This document shows positions 43,558-53,401 of a stretch of 64,000 nucleotides of DNA, piece by piece. The notes under the pieces were generated by a model. The model searched no databases. It was not told where the DNA came from and was given only the letters and a program-made list of their open reading frames with translations. The position numbers and the translations under genes are program-made. How positions within the stretch are numbered: the stretch's first letter is position 1; each line of letters opens with the position of its first letter. The DNA is from [Synechococcus] sp. NIES-970 (lineage in GTDB: Bacteria; Cyanobacteriota; Cyanobacteriia; Cyanobacteriales; MRBY01): positions 496,001 to 560,000 of the forward strand of contig AP017959.1 of NCBI GenBank assembly GCA_002356215.1, given 5' to 3'.

Positions 43558-44655
43558 TTACGACTGCATGGCAGGGCCTAAAGCCGCCAAGAGCTTCTCG
43601 CCCATTGCCTGGCAACCTACAGCGATCATCCCTGGGGACATGATATCCCCAGTGCGATAACCCTGGTCGAGTACTGTTTGTACCGCCTGCTCAATTTTTG
43701 CCGCTGCTGCTGGTTGGTCAAAGGAATAGCGCAACATCATCGCCGCACTAAGCACCATGGCCAGGGGATTTGCTTTATCCTGGCCGGCGATATCTGGTGC
43801 CGAACCATGGACGGGCTCATAGACCCCAGGGCCATCGGCACCTAAACTGGCCGAGGGTAACATGCCAATACTGCCTGTAAGCATCGCTGCCGCATCGGAG
43901 AGGATATCCCCAAATAGGTTCCCAGTGACGATGGTATCAAACTGTTTCGGGGCACGGATCAATTGCATTGCGGCATTGTCCACATACAAATGGGACAGTT
44001 CCACATCGGGATAATTTTCGGCCATTAGATTCAGGCGATCGCGCCACAGTTGTGACACATCCAATACATTTGCCTTATCTACAGAACAGAGGCGTTTATT
44101 GCGCTTTTGGGCAATTTCAAAGGCCACTTTCGCAATGCGATCCACTTCCGACTCGTCGTAGACCATGGTATTGAAGCCACGTTTTTCGCCTGTTTCCGTC
44201 TCGACAATGCCCTTGGGTTTACCGAAGTAAATGCCACCAGTGAGCTCCCGCACCACCATGATGTCTACCCCTTCGACCACTTCCCGCTTGAGGCTGGAAG
44301 CATCGATCAACTGGGGCAAAATTGTAGCAGGGCGCAAATTAGCAAAAAGACCTAGACCTGCCCGTAGGCCCAACAAACCGGTTTCGGGCCGTTGTTCCCG
44401 GGGGAGGTTGTCCCACTTATAGCCGCCGATCGCCGCAAAAAGAACTGCGTCACTGGCTTTACAGGCAGCGAGGGTGGCTTGGGGTAGGGGTTCCCCAGTG
44501 GCATCGATCGCCGCTCCCCCAATCAGTGCTTCAGTAAAAGAAAACTCTAGATCAAATTGTTGCCCGATGGTTTTGAGCACAGCTACGGCCACGGCGGTAA
44601 TTTCGGGGCCAATGCCATCGCCAGGGAGCAGGGTAATCCGGTATTGCTGGGTCAT
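43558..44655 (-). CDS. leuB: 3-isopropylmalate dehydrogenase
   Basis: LeuB oxidises and decarboxylates 3-isopropylmalate in leucine synthesis. The 365-residue protein starts [20 protein letters not shown] (ATG at 44655). It has the substrate-binding loop [11 protein letters not shown] near residues 138-148 and the NAD-binding [29 protein letters not shown] near 285-313. [17 protein letters not shown] is typical. It stands alone on its strand. The upstream frame to 44718 adds nothing family-like. Confidence 0.97.
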   Translation of the reverse strand: MTQQYRITLLPGDGIGPEITAVAVAVLKTIGQQFDLEFSFTEALIGGAAIDATGEPLPQATLAACKASDAVLFAAIGGYKWDNLPREQRPETGLLGLRAGLGLFANLRPATILPQLIDASSLKREVVEGVDIMVVRELTGGIYFGKPKGIVETETGEKRGFNTMVYDESEVDRIAKVAFEIAQKRNKRLCSVDKANVLDVSQLWRDRLNLMAENYPDVELSHLYVDNAAMQLIRAPKQFDTIVTGNLFGDILSDAAAMLTGSIGMLPSASLGADGPGVYEPVHGSAPDIAGQDKANPLAMVLSAAMMLRYSFDQPAAAAKIEQAVQTVLDQGYRTGDIMSPGMIAVGCQAMGEKLLAALGPAMQS

Positions 44656-44767
44656 AGGAATTTTTGATCTAGATGTTTTTTGCAACTGTTTATCATAGCG
44701 GGTTTTGGGCGACCCCAAAGGGCGAATGTTAGACTAGGACAATCATTTCAGCCCAGTGTGTTGTCCT

Positions 44768-44962
44768 GTGAACCGATTCAATACTTCCGGTTTTTTATCA
44801 ATCTTTATCACCTGTCTTGTGTGCTTTCTCTTGCTGTGGATTTTGCGGGGTTTTGGCGTGCCGCCCTTTACGCTACTGCCGGGGGGCGTGATCAATATCA
44901 TGTTGCTGCTGACGCTGCTCTCTGGAATTCTCTATGGTCTGGAATGGACTAAGAATTACTAA
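44768..44962 (+). CDS. small two-helix membrane protein, conserved in cyanobacteria
   Basis: A protein of about 64 residues from a GTG at 44768 (a GTG at 44756 is an alternative). It has two hydrophobic helices, FLSIFITCLVCFLLLWIL and GVINIMLLLTLLSGILY, joined by RGFGVPPFTLLPG. The pattern RFNTSGFL at the start and LPGGVI in the linker is shared by small cyanobacterial membrane proteins. It ends 14 bp before the flavoprotein gene on the same strand, so they may be co-transcribed. Function unknown. Confidence 0.6.
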   Translation: MNRFNTSGFLSIFITCLVCFLLLWILRGFGVPPFTLLPGGVINIMLLLTLLSGILYGLEWTKNY

Positions 44963-44976
44963 AAAAACCCTAGACT

Positions 44977-46209
44977 ATGGCAAAACTAATCGTCGTTGGG
45001 GGCGGCGCGGCTGGTTTTTTTGGGGCGATCGCCGCTGCCCGGGCCAACCCAAAGTTAGAGGTGATCATTCTCGAAGCGGGGAAAGCATTTCTCAGTAAAG
45101 TCAAAATTTCTGGGGGCGGCCGCTGCAATGTCACCCACCACTGTTTTGATCCCCTCGAATTGGTCAAGGCCTATCCCCGGGGCCAACGGGAGTTACGGGG
45201 GGCCTTTAGTCAGTTTCAACCCCAGGATATGATCGCCTGGCTGAGGGCTGAAGGGGTCAAGCTCAAAACCGAAGCTGACGGGCGGATGTTCCCAGTGACG
45301 GACGATGCCGAAACAATTATCCAGGCTTTTTTACGGGCTGCTACCCAAGCCAAGATTCAATGTCGCACCGGGGCTGCCGTCCAGAGCATTCTTAAGGAAG
45401 AAACAGGGCAATTTCAGGTCAATCTGAAGGGGGGCGATCGCCTGCTTGCCGACGCCATTTTATTGGCCACGGGGAGTCACCCATCGGGCCATCGCCTCGC
45501 CGCCGCCCTGGGTCACAAAATCATCCCGCCGCAACCGTCCCTATTTACTTTCCAGATTAAAGATCCCCGCCTCGAAGGCTTAGCCGGGGTGAGTGTCCCC
45601 GAGGCGATCGTCAGTATCAAATTGGATCAAAAAAAGAAACTCGAACAAACGGGGCCGCTTCTGATCACCCATTGGGGCCTCAGTGGGCCGACAGTACTCA
45701 AACTCTCCGCTTGGGGGGCACGTACGCTAGCAGAAAATCAGTACAAAATGTCCTCCACGGTGAATTGGCTCCCTGGTCTGAACCCAGAAACCCTCCACGC
45801 ACAAATCTCTACCTTCAAAACCCAGCATCCCAAAAAGAAAATCCAGACCCTCGCCCCAGTCGAAATACCGAAGCGCCTATGGCAAAGTTTGGCAAGCTAT
45901 GTGGGGATCAGCCCGGAACAAAATTGGGCGGATCTAGCCAAGAAACAACTCAATCGCCTCTGTCAAGAATTAACGCAAGGGGCTTACAGCATCCAAGGGA
46001 AAGGGGTTTTCAAGGAAGAATTTGTCACCTGTGGTGGCGTTTCTCTGAAGGAAGTTAATTTTAAAACCCTTGCTAGTCGCCGTTGTCCGGGCCTCTATTT
46101 CGCGGGGGAAGTGCTCGATATTGACGGGATCACAGGCGGCTTTAATTTCCAGAGTGCCTGGACGACCAGTTGGCTCGCGGGCCAGGCGATCGCCAACAAT
46201 ATTGATTAG
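44977..46209 (+). CDS. BaiN/RdsA-type NAD(P)/FAD-dependent oxidoreductase (HI0933 family)
   Basis: A 410-residue flavoprotein of the HI0933-like family. The N-terminal Rossmann motif is VGGGAAGFFGAIAAA (residues 6-20). The family signature KISGGGRCNVTH is at about residues 43-54, and the C-terminal FAD segment is LYFAGEVLDIDGITGGFNFQSAWTTSWLAG. YhiN and BaiN belong here; the reactions are poorly known except in a few bile-acid reductases. The start ATG gives MAKLIVVGGG. It lies between the small membrane protein and tldD on the same strand. Confidence 0.88.
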   Translation: MAKLIVVGGGAAGFFGAIAAARANPKLEVIILEAGKAFLSKVKISGGGRCNVTHHCFDPLELVKAYPRGQRELRGAFSQFQPQDMIAWLRAEGVKLKTEADGRMFPVTDDAETIIQAFLRAATQAKIQCRTGAAVQSILKEETGQFQVNLKGGDRLLADAILLATGSHPSGHRLAAALGHKIIPPQPSLFTFQIKDPRLEGLAGVSVPEAIVSIKLDQKKKLEQTGPLLITHWGLSGPTVLKLSAWGARTLAENQYKMSSTVNWLPGLNPETLHAQISTFKTQHPKKKIQTLAPVEIPKRLWQSLASYVGISPEQNWADLAKKQLNRLCQELTQGAYSIQGKGVFKEEFVTCGGVSLKEVNFKTLASRRCPGLYFAGEVLDIDGITGGFNFQSAWTTSWLAGQAIANNID

Positions 46210-46238
46210 AATCACAGCAACCCATCTCCCCTAAAACC

Positions 46239-47723
46239 ATGGTTCAAGGCGCATCCTCTCTCCAACAACAAACCTTTACAGATCTTGCCCAGGCTGCGAT
46301 CCAATTGATCCGAAATCAGGGTTGCGAGTATGGCGAAATTCGCCTCTGTACCTATCGGCAGCAACGGCTCTGGGCCCAGGATCGTTCCCTCAAACGCCTC
46401 AGTGATAATGTCAGCGCTGGTTTTGGAGTACGAGTCCTCTGGCAGGGTTCCTGGGGGTTTGCCGCCAGTCACCGCCGGACTGAGGCCGAGGTTGTACGCA
46501 TTGTGCAGTTGGCAGTAGATATTGCAAAAGGAAGCTACCTCAGCCAACGGGAGCCTGTGCGTCTTGTACCTGTGCCCACCTACTGCGATCGCTACACAAC
46601 GCCAATTCAAATTGATCCTTTCTCTGTACCACTGACAGAAAAGACAGATTTACTTTTAGATCTAAACGAACAATTCCTGAATTATGATCCCCAGATTAAA
46701 AAAGCCTATGCCTATTTGAGTTTTACCCAAGAGGACAAGATTTTTGCTTCCACTGAGGGGTCTGTCATTGAGCAACGGCTTTATCGCAGTGGGGCAGGGA
46801 TGGGCTGTACCGCTGTTGCCGATGGGGATGCTCAAAGTCGAAAATACGAGCGATCGCCCTTAAACCTCGGCTATGAACATATCGAACCTGAGACGTTAAA
46901 GGCAAATGTTGAACGGGTCGCCCGGGAAGCCCTTGAAAAAGTCCATGCCCCCGAAGCCCCCAGCGGCGAGGCGACCTTAATCCTCAAACCCAGTCACCTG
47001 TGGCTACCGATTCACGAATCTGTCGGCCATCCCACAGAGCTAGACCGGGTCTATGGCTATGAGGCAAATTTTGCAGGGACGAGCTTCGCGACCACCAATC
47101 ATCTAAATCAGTTGCAATATGCTGCCCCCTGGGTGAATTTTAAAGCTGATCACACCCAACCTGGTGGCCGCAGCACCACTGGCTATGACGATGAGGGGGT
47201 GAAAGCTCAGGAATGGTACGTGGTAAAGGATGGCGTCTTGGTAGATTATCTCACTGACCGGGAAACAGCCCACCGCCTCGGCCGCCCGGCAAGCAATGGC
47301 TGCGCCTTCGCCGATAGTTGGGCTAGTGTCCCCATGGTACGGATCCCGAATTTGGGCCTTGAACCTGGTAGACCAGGAGGCGATCGCACAGCCACCCTCG
47401 CAGAGATGATCGCCGATACCAAGGATGGTTACCTCATCGATGGAGACGATACCTTTTCCATTGACCAACAGCGGCGCAATTTTCAATTTGGGGGTAATGG
47501 GGTCTGGCACATCAAAAATGGCAATCTGAACGGCATGGTCAAAAATCTCACTTATCAGGGCTTGACCACAGACTTCTGGAATAAAGTAGAAGCGATCGCC
47601 CCGGCCTCAGAATTAGAACAACGGGGCACTGACATGTGCGGCAAAGGGGAACCGATGCAAATTGCTCAGATGACCCATGCCTGCGTACCGATCCGCGTTG
47701 GCCCAATCACGATTGGTCGGTAA
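46239..47723 (+). CDS. tldD: TldD/PmbA family metalloprotease
   Basis: TldD pairs with TldE (PmbA) in a protease that degrades unfolded peptides and matures some modified peptides such as microcin B17. The 494-residue protein carries the zinc motif HESVGHPTELD at about residues 258-268, in which His, Glu and His are placed as HExxxH. The family's GEPMQIAQMTHACVPIRVGPITIG ends the protein. It begins 29 bp after the flavoprotein gene. A PmbA partner is not in this window. The N-terminal ATG lies near the end of an ACAGCAACCC leader without a clear ribosome site. Confidence 0.92.
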   Translation: MVQGASSLQQQTFTDLAQAAIQLIRNQGCEYGEIRLCTYRQQRLWAQDRSLKRLSDNVSAGFGVRVLWQGSWGFAASHRRTEAEVVRIVQLAVDIAKGSYLSQREPVRLVPVPTYCDRYTTPIQIDPFSVPLTEKTDLLLDLNEQFLNYDPQIKKAYAYLSFTQEDKIFASTEGSVIEQRLYRSGAGMGCTAVADGDAQSRKYERSPLNLGYEHIEPETLKANVERVAREALEKVHAPEAPSGEATLILKPSHLWLPIHESVGHPTELDRVYGYEANFAGTSFATTNHLNQLQYAAPWVNFKADHTQPGGRSTTGYDDEGVKAQEWYVVKDGVLVDYLTDRETAHRLGRPASNGCAFADSWASVPMVRIPNLGLEPGRPGGDRTATLAEMIADTKDGYLIDGDDTFSIDQQRRNFQFGGNGVWHIKNGNLNGMVKNLTYQGLTTDFWNKVEAIAPASELEQRGTDMCGKGEPMQIAQMTHACVPIRVGPITIGR

Positions 47724-47901
47724 AAACGCCCTCATAACAATGGGCAAGTAAGGCGACCCTGGCGATCGCCCAAGCTGATTTTCCCTATTTTTTCGGCGTG
47801 AAATTTTGCCTCAGCATTCATGTCAAGAAACAACACCTGCTAAGATTTGTAAAATATGACTTGCAATTTTCCTGGCTTTCTTAAAACCAGCCCTCAACAA
47901 C

Positions 47902-48687
47902 ATGGCCGAAAGGGTGCAAAAAATTCTAGCCCGTTGGGGTATTGCGTCACGGCGGGGCGCTGAAAAGCTAATTCTTGCCGGGCGAGTGACCCTCAACGGC
48001 AAACCCGTCCAGTTAGGTGACCAAGCAGACCCCGCAGGCGATCGCCTCTATGTCGATGGGAAGCTCCTTAAAGTCACCGAACGGCCCCGTTACCATTATT
48101 ACCTCATCCACAAACCCAAAGGCGTAGTGTCCACCTGTGCCGACCCAAAAGGCCGGCCGACCGTGCTAGACTGCTTGCCAAAAGCCCTCCAGCAAGGACA
48201 GGGCATGCACCCCATTGGTCGCCTCGATTCCCAATCCACAGGCGCTTTATTGTTGACTAATGACGGCGATTTGACCCTTGCTTTGACCCATCCCCGGTAT
48301 CATATCCCCAAAGCCTACCGCGTGTGGTTAAAAGGAAAAATGCCAAAGCATATCCTTGAGCAGTGGCAGCGAGGAATCGTTCTCGACGGTCGCCCGACAA
48401 TGCCCGCCCAAATCACCGTAAAAACCGTTACCCAAGATAAAACATGTCTTGATATCATGCTTACCGAAGGACGCAATCGCCAAATTCGTCGGGTCGCTGA
48501 TCAGCTCGGTTTTCCGGTCCTAAAGCTCCACCGCTTTGCCATTGGCGACCTAGAACTGGGCGACCTTCAGCGGGGTCAAGCCCGTCCCCTCACAAAAACT
48601 GAGATCAAACAGCTGCGATCCAAACATAAGTATCGTTCTAATTCCCCATTTCATCCATCCGCCCCAGCCCGGGAGTACCAAGCATGA
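47902..48687 (+). CDS. RsuA/RluB family pseudouridine synthase
   Basis: A 261-residue enzyme. An N-terminal S4 RNA-binding domain (RVQKILARWGIASRRGAEKLILAGRVTLNG, residues 3-32) precedes the pseudouridine synthase core with the catalytic aspartate in GRLDSQSTGALLLTNDG at about residues 111-127 and LTEGRNRQIRRVADQLGFPVLKLHR near 190-214. The length and S4 domain fit RluB (23S rRNA U2605) or RsuA (16S U516); the exact target is not decidable by eye. It overlaps the RodZ-like gene by 4 bp (ATGA). Confidence 0.93.
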   Translation: MAERVQKILARWGIASRRGAEKLILAGRVTLNGKPVQLGDQADPAGDRLYVDGKLLKVTERPRYHYYLIHKPKGVVSTCADPKGRPTVLDCLPKALQQGQGMHPIGRLDSQSTGALLLTNDGDLTLALTHPRYHIPKAYRVWLKGKMPKHILEQWQRGIVLDGRPTMPAQITVKTVTQDKTCLDIMLTEGRNRQIRRVADQLGFPVLKLHRFAIGDLELGDLQRGQARPLTKTEIKQLRSKHKYRSNSPFHPSAPAREYQA

Positions 48688-49517
48688 AGGAGACAGCGAT
48701 TAATTCCCTTTCCCCCCAGCAAACCTACCTCGATCAGATCGGGAGCCAATTGCAGCAACATCGCCTTGCAAAAAATTGGTCACTGACCCTTGTGGCCCGC
48801 AAAACTAAAATTCGCCAAACATTGTTAGAAAACATCGAAGCAGGCCGCCTCGAACAACTGCCGGAATTGGTTTATCTCCAAGGCTTGATCCGACGTTATG
48901 GAGAATGCCTTGGCCTAAATGTCGAAACTTTGCTCCAAGATTTTCCGAAACTAGATGCCCAACATCACTGGCAACTACCCCGCTGGAGCCAAGTTGTCTC
49001 TCAGTTTCAACTGCGCCCTCGTCATTTGTATGCCGTTTATTTGCTAATGATTGTGGCGACAGTACAATCCCTTGGGAGTGTGCTGCGCAACCAAAACCCG
49101 GCCCTCATTCCCCAACTAGATCCAGCACTTCAGGAAAATGTCCCCGCCGTTAGTCCACAAACAACGGCCCAGGAGACAGCGCTTTCGCCGCAACTTTCTT
49201 CTACTATGACCATCGAAAATGAAGATGTCATGAAGGAAGGTGAATCAGTGGTCGTGGATATCCGTACCCAAGAGATGGCCTGGATGCGGGTAGAAATTGA
49301 TGGGGAAACTGCCTTTGAAGGCACCTTAGAAAAAGGGACCCAAAAGCAATGGATTGCCGATGAGAGTGTGCGAGTCCGCTCAGGTAATGCCGGTGCTGTT
49401 TATATCACCATTAACAACCAGCCCCCTCACCGCTTAGGGGAGCCGGGTGCCGTTGAGGAATTCACCTATCAGGCTAAAGCTGCTGAAAGTAGACCAAAAA
49501 CCCAAGCGTCTTCTTAG
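48684..49517 (+). CDS. RodZ-like helix-turn-helix membrane protein
   Basis: A 277-residue protein of RodZ-like layout. It has an N-terminal HTH domain (GSQLQQHRLAKNWSLTLVARKTKIRQTLLENIEAGRLEQLP, about residues 18-58), then YLQGLIRRYGECLGLN, one membrane helix at about 113-130 (LYAVYLLMIVATVQSLGSVL), and a periplasmic DUF4115 domain with TQEMAWMRVEIDGETAFEGTLEKGTQKQW. RodZ links the MreB filament to the cell-shape machinery; cyanobacterial proteins of this type may serve other roles. It is translationally coupled to the upstream pseudouridine synthase and overlaps the convergent rsmI by 4 bp. Confidence 0.85.
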   Translation: MKETAINSLSPQQTYLDQIGSQLQQHRLAKNWSLTLVARKTKIRQTLLENIEAGRLEQLPELVYLQGLIRRYGECLGLNVETLLQDFPKLDAQHHWQLPRWSQVVSQFQLRPRHLYAVYLLMIVATVQSLGSVLRNQNPALIPQLDPALQENVPAVSPQTTAQETALSPQLSSTMTIENEDVMKEGESVVVDIRTQEMAWMRVEIDGETAFEGTLEKGTQKQWIADESVRVRSGNAGAVYITINNQPPHRLGEPGAVEEFTYQAKAAESRPKTQASS

Positions 49518-50359
49518 TCTTTTAAGTCTGTGCTGAGTTGATAAATATGGCGACGGGGAAGATTCAGAGTCTGGGCGAGGGTGCGACTGGCTGCAGAGCG
49601 ACTGAGACCCTCCTGCACCATTAGAGTTTGTAATTGGGCCAGGATTTCAGTATCCGTGGGAACTTCTACGCCCATTGCCCGGGGAGCACCCCCAAGGATG
49701 AGGGTAAATTCTCCTTTGGGGGGTTGCTGTCGGTAATGTTCTAGGGCTTTTTGGAGGGTGCCACGCCAAAATTCTTCATGGAGTTTAGTGAGTTCTCGGG
49801 CACAGACAACTGGGCGATCGCCCCCAAAATGATCCGCCAAATCCTCTAGGGTTTTTAGCAGGCGGTGGGGGGCTTCGTAAAAAATAATCGTCCGGGGCTC
49901 CTGGCATAGTTGCTCTAAAAGGGCTGTCCGGTCTTTTTTCTTCTGGGGCAAAAAGCCTTCAAAAACAAATTTTTCAGGAGAAAGTCCCGAGGCAATCAAC
50001 CCCGTTAAACTAGCACTTACGCCAGGGATCGGTACGATAACAATCCCCGCCTCTACGGCACTGGCCACCAATTCAAAGCCGGGATCGCTAATCCCTGGTA
50101 ACCCTGCATCGCTGACGAGGGCGATATTTTTCCCGTCTTGGAGCTGTGCAATTAACTGATGTTGCCGTTGCTGGCGGTTATGGTCGTGGTAGCTGATCTG
50201 GGGGGTGCTAATCTGGAAGTGCTTGAGGAGTTTGCCAGTGTGTCTGGTGTCTTCTGCGGCGATGAGATCAACCGTTTTTAGGGTGGCGATCGCCCGGAAG
50301 GTCATATCATCGAGGTTGCCGATGGGAGTGCCCACCAGGTAAAGGGTGCCGTAGGTCAT
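49514..50359 (-). CDS. rsmI: 16S rRNA (cytidine1402-2'-O)-methyltransferase
   Basis: RsmI 2'-O-methylates C1402 of 16S rRNA. The 281-residue protein starts LYLVGTPIGNLDDMTFRA after MTYGT (ATG at 50359) and has the SAM-binding VSDAGLPGISDPG and IPGVSASLTGLIASG segments of the tetrapyrrole methylase fold. AAEDTRHTGKLLKHF is typical. A short domain with QEGLSRSAASRTLAQTL near the end matches the HemK-like C-terminal region in some RsmI. It is convergent with the RodZ-like gene (4-bp overlap) and divergent from the PfkB kinase gene (29-bp gap). Confidence 0.95.
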   Translation of the reverse strand: MTYGTLYLVGTPIGNLDDMTFRAIATLKTVDLIAAEDTRHTGKLLKHFQISTPQISYHDHNRQQRQHQLIAQLQDGKNIALVSDAGLPGISDPGFELVASAVEAGIVIVPIPGVSASLTGLIASGLSPEKFVFEGFLPQKKKDRTALLEQLCQEPRTIIFYEAPHRLLKTLEDLADHFGGDRPVVCARELTKLHEEFWRGTLQKALEHYRQQPPKGEFTLILGGAPRAMGVEVPTDTEILAQLQTLMVQEGLSRSAASRTLAQTLNLPRRHIYQLSTDLKD

Positions 50360-50388
50360 AGTGTTTTTGATTATAGGGTTAAGGGTGG

Positions 50389-51279
50389 ATGTCCGCACGG
50401 GGATTATTTGTTGGGCTGATCACGGGAGATCTCATCTATCGCGTTACCCGCGTGCCCCAGACTAATGAAAAAATTGTTGCCACCACAGATTGTTTTGCCG
50501 CAGGCGGCCCAGCGACCAATGGGGCGATCGCCTTCCAGGGTTTAGGCTCCCAGGGTAAACTTTGGGGGGCTCTGGGCAGGGATGCCTTAAGTCACCTCCT
50601 CCGGGAAGAAATCCAGGCCTGGGGGGTCGAAATTGTGGCCGGGGATCAAGATCAGTTGAGACCACCACTATCGTCTATTTTGGTGACGGCGGCGACGGGG
50701 GAACGGGCGGTGATTTCCCGCAATGCCCAGGGGGCAGTGTTGCCGATTCCAGACAATTTAGTCGACTTTTTGATGGGGATCGATATCGTGTTAATTGATG
50801 GTCACCAAATGTCTCTGTCGGCGGCGATCGCCCGACTCGTCCAGGCCCAAAAGATTTCGGTGGTGGTGGATGGCGGCAGTTGGAAATCTGGGTTTGAAAC
50901 GGTGCTGTGCCATGCAGATTATGTGATTTGTTCAGCGAATTTTTATCCTCCCGGCTGTGTAAATTCAACTCAGGTCGTCCAATATTTACAGGCATTTAAG
51001 CCCCAGGCGATCGCCATTACCCGAGGTGAAAAACCCATTCTCTGGTGGCAGGGGGAGCGCACAGGCCAGATTGAAGTTCCCACAACAAATGTGGTGGATA
51101 CCCTCGGGGCTGGGGATATTTTCCATGGGGCTTTTTGCCATTACATTCTGCAACAGGACTTTCCCCAGGCACTCCGCTCAGCGGCAGCGGTGGCTAGCTA
51201 TAGTTGCGGCTTCTTTGGCACAAGGGCTTGGTTAAAAGGCGATCGCTTCCGGGGCCAGGAGCCAATCGCAGATCGTTAA
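50389..51279 (+). CDS. PfkB family carbohydrate kinase
   Basis: A 296-residue kinase of the ribokinase fold. The N-terminal GGPATNGAIAFQGLGSQGKLWGALGRD segment (about residues 38-64) and the catalytic signature DTLGAGDIFHGAF with the base Asp (about 242) are present. PfkB proteins phosphorylate sugars or nucleosides; the substrate cannot be read here. Its 3' end overlaps the convergent ThiO-like gene by 48 bp, through a HIP1 palindrome. The start is an ATG at 50389, and MSARGLFVGLITGDLIY gives the first strand directly. Confidence 0.88.
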   Translation: MSARGLFVGLITGDLIYRVTRVPQTNEKIVATTDCFAAGGPATNGAIAFQGLGSQGKLWGALGRDALSHLLREEIQAWGVEIVAGDQDQLRPPLSSILVTAATGERAVISRNAQGAVLPIPDNLVDFLMGIDIVLIDGHQMSLSAAIARLVQAQKISVVVDGGSWKSGFETVLCHADYVICSANFYPPGCVNSTQVVQYLQAFKPQAIAITRGEKPILWWQGERTGQIEVPTTNVVDTLGAGDIFHGAFCHYILQQDFPQALRSAAAVASYSCGFFGTRAWLKGDRFRGQEPIADR

Positions 51280-52335
51280 TGCCGTTGCAGGGGCCAACAA
51301 AACACCATTGCGGTAATGGCCCGTGGCCAAGAGAATATTTTCGTAACCGGCTAAACCCTTGAGAACTGGTGCCCCTTGACCGTTGGGGCGGGGCCGTTTA
51401 CCAGACCAGTGACGGACAATTTCGGCTTTTTTCAATACTGGGTAGAAGGCGATCGCCTTCTGTAATACCGCCTGAGCAAGTTCTTCATCAGAGGAAATTT
51501 CACCGGTATCATCGGGAAATTCCACCGTTGCCCCGACCCAATATTCCCCCTGGCCGAGGGGAACGACATGGACATCTTCAAAGCTAACCACGGGCTGAAA
51601 AGTCTGGGGTATTTCTAAGTCAAGGGGGACGCGCAACTGAAAGGCCTGTCCTAGCACTGGCCCTAAGGAAAGGGTTTCCGTCAGCGATTTTGTAATTTCT
51701 AGAGAACCCAACCCTGCTGAGACAATGAGCCAATCACATGGGTAGGCCGCTTGCTCTGTCACGACCTGCTGGCAACGCTGTCCCTGGCATTGGAGCATCG
51801 GTTGGGCAATGCCAGACTGACAGCGCACTCCATTTTGTTGGGCCACAGCAAGGAGGGCTTTGGTCAAGGGCACAGGCTGCACCTGGAAATCCTGGGGAGA
51901 AAAAATGCCACCAGCGATGTTCTCTGCTTGCACCTGGGGGCACTGTTGCTGAATTGTGCCTTGATCCCAGACGGCCAATTCCCAGCCGGATGCCTGACGA
52001 ATTTCCCGGAGGCGATCGCCTTTTTCCAGCTCCTCAGGTTCTCGGATCAGCTTTAAAATGCCGTGGGGATTGTGGGGCACAGGCTGACCCGCAGCAGCTA
52101 ATTCCGCCAGGAGCTGCGGGAAACGTTCCATGCTACGGCGGCGCAAGGTCCAGGCCCGGCCCTTGGTTTTGCGACTAATGATCCCCATCAGCACCCCCAG
52201 GGCGGCCCCCGTCGAGCCCTCTGCCGGTGATCCCGTATCGAGAATCGTAATTTCAAACTTTTTTAAGCGGCTCAGTTCGTAGGCGATCGCCGCCCCCACA
52301 ACCCCGGCCCCCAGGATCACGACTCGCTCTGTCAT
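51232..52335 (-). CDS. glycine oxidase / ThiO-like FAD-dependent oxidoreductase
   Basis: A 367-residue flavoprotein of the DAO family. The N-terminal FAD motif is VILGAGVVGAAIAYELS (residues 5-21). The substrate domain lies in the middle (PCDWLIVSAGLGS, VGATVEFPDDTGE), and the C-terminus reads NILLATGHYRNGVLLAPATALTICDWLL, typical of ThiO-type glycine oxidases, which feed thiamin thiazole synthesis. Other DAO members deaminate D-amino acids or sarcosine, so the substrate is inferred. It starts 3 bp after the methyltransferase gene end, so the two probably share a transcript. Confidence 0.87.
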   Translation of the reverse strand: MTERVVILGAGVVGAAIAYELSRLKKFEITILDTGSPAEGSTGAALGVLMGIISRKTKGRAWTLRRRSMERFPQLLAELAAAGQPVPHNPHGILKLIREPEELEKGDRLREIRQASGWELAVWDQGTIQQQCPQVQAENIAGGIFSPQDFQVQPVPLTKALLAVAQQNGVRCQSGIAQPMLQCQGQRCQQVVTEQAAYPCDWLIVSAGLGSLEITKSLTETLSLGPVLGQAFQLRVPLDLEIPQTFQPVVSFEDVHVVPLGQGEYWVGATVEFPDDTGEISSDEELAQAVLQKAIAFYPVLKKAEIVRHWSGKRPRPNGQGAPVLKGLAGYENILLATGHYRNGVLLAPATALTICDWLLAPEAIAF

Positions 52336-52338
52336 GGT

Positions 52339-53268
52339 TTAGGCCTGCACCTTGGCGATCACTGTGCGGTGACGGGGGGTATTTTCCTGGATAAAGGGCG
52401 CTTCAAACCCGGCCCATTGCAATTCTGTGGCCACATCCAGGCTGAAATATTGATCTAAATAGGGCTCCGTACTCTTCAGCAGCGTCAAGATATAGGGGGG
52501 CATCTTTTTATAAACTTCCGCCTGGGGGTTCATGTCCATCATCGCAAAATAACCACCGGGCTTGAGTAAGCGTTTTGCTTCCTGAAAAAGGGCGATCGCC
52601 GCCGTCTGGGGCAGCTCATGGAAAATTAACGAACAGGACACCAAATCAAAGGACTGAGCAGGCAGTTGGGTATCTTCCCCAGGGGCGTGGCACCAGGTGA
52701 AATTTTCGCCTTGAGCCGCCGTGCGATATTTCGCCACCGCCAAGAAATAGGGTGATAAATCAACCCCCGTCAACTCAGCTTCTGGGAACGTTTTTTTGAG
52801 CGCCTCTGTACTCATGCCTACGCTACAGCCAATATCCAAGATTTTCTGGGGGCTGAGGTCAATATTAAATTTCAAAATTTGGTGATAACTTTCCCGCAGG
52901 AGTGCATCCCCTTCGATATTCGGTTCTCCGAACAAAGTCGAATGGACAGAATAGGCGGCTGATTCAACTTCTAAGGCAGGCTCCCAACCTAAATTACCCT
53001 CGTCATAGGCATGGAAGGACGTGAGGTAATAGGACGGATAGCTCAGGGCCGGATTTTCGACGGCAGCCAGCTCCCCTCGCCAATCTCGCCGTTGTAGGGT
53101 TTCCACATTTTGTCGCCAGGGAACCCCCAACTTCTCAGCCCGTTGGATCATCATCGCCCGGGCACGGTTTTTCGCAAAGGTGGCGATCGGTCGAATTGCT
53201 AAAATGCCATTGACCAGCTTAGAGCGGAAATCAACCGGTGGAATAGAAGGACTCGCAGTCATCATCAA
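52339..53268 (-). CDS. class I SAM-dependent methyltransferase
   Basis: A 309-residue protein with the SAM-binding motif ILDIGCSVGMSTEALKKTFPEAELTGVDLSPYFLAVAK at about residues 142-180 and the later FDLVSCSLIFHELPQTA and LKPGGYFAMMDMNP segments. The N-terminal ~130 residues (including ENPALSYPSYYLTSFHAYDEGNLGWEPALE) are an extension seen in cyanobacterial members. The substrate is unknown. The start has three Met codons; the first is used. It precedes the ThiO-like gene by 3 bp. Confidence 0.87.
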   Translation of the reverse strand: MMMTASPSIPPVDFRSKLVNGILAIRPIATFAKNRARAMMIQRAEKLGVPWRQNVETLQRRDWRGELAAVENPALSYPSYYLTSFHAYDEGNLGWEPALEVESAAYSVHSTLFGEPNIEGDALLRESYHQILKFNIDLSPQKILDIGCSVGMSTEALKKTFPEAELTGVDLSPYFLAVAKYRTAAQGENFTWCHAPGEDTQLPAQSFDLVSCSLIFHELPQTAAIALFQEAKRLLKPGGYFAMMDMNPQAEVYKKMPPYILTLLKSTEPYLDQYFSLDVATELQWAGFEAPFIQENTPRHRTVIAKVQA

Positions 53269-53401
53269 AAAATCAAAGCAAGGCTTTACGAAACGCTATT
53301 GTCGCCTATTTTACAGTCGATACCCCTGAAAACCGACATGTACAGTCTGATAAATAAAAGCTAAAGTGGGAAACGAGAAGTAAACATTTTCGGGCTAGCG
53401 A

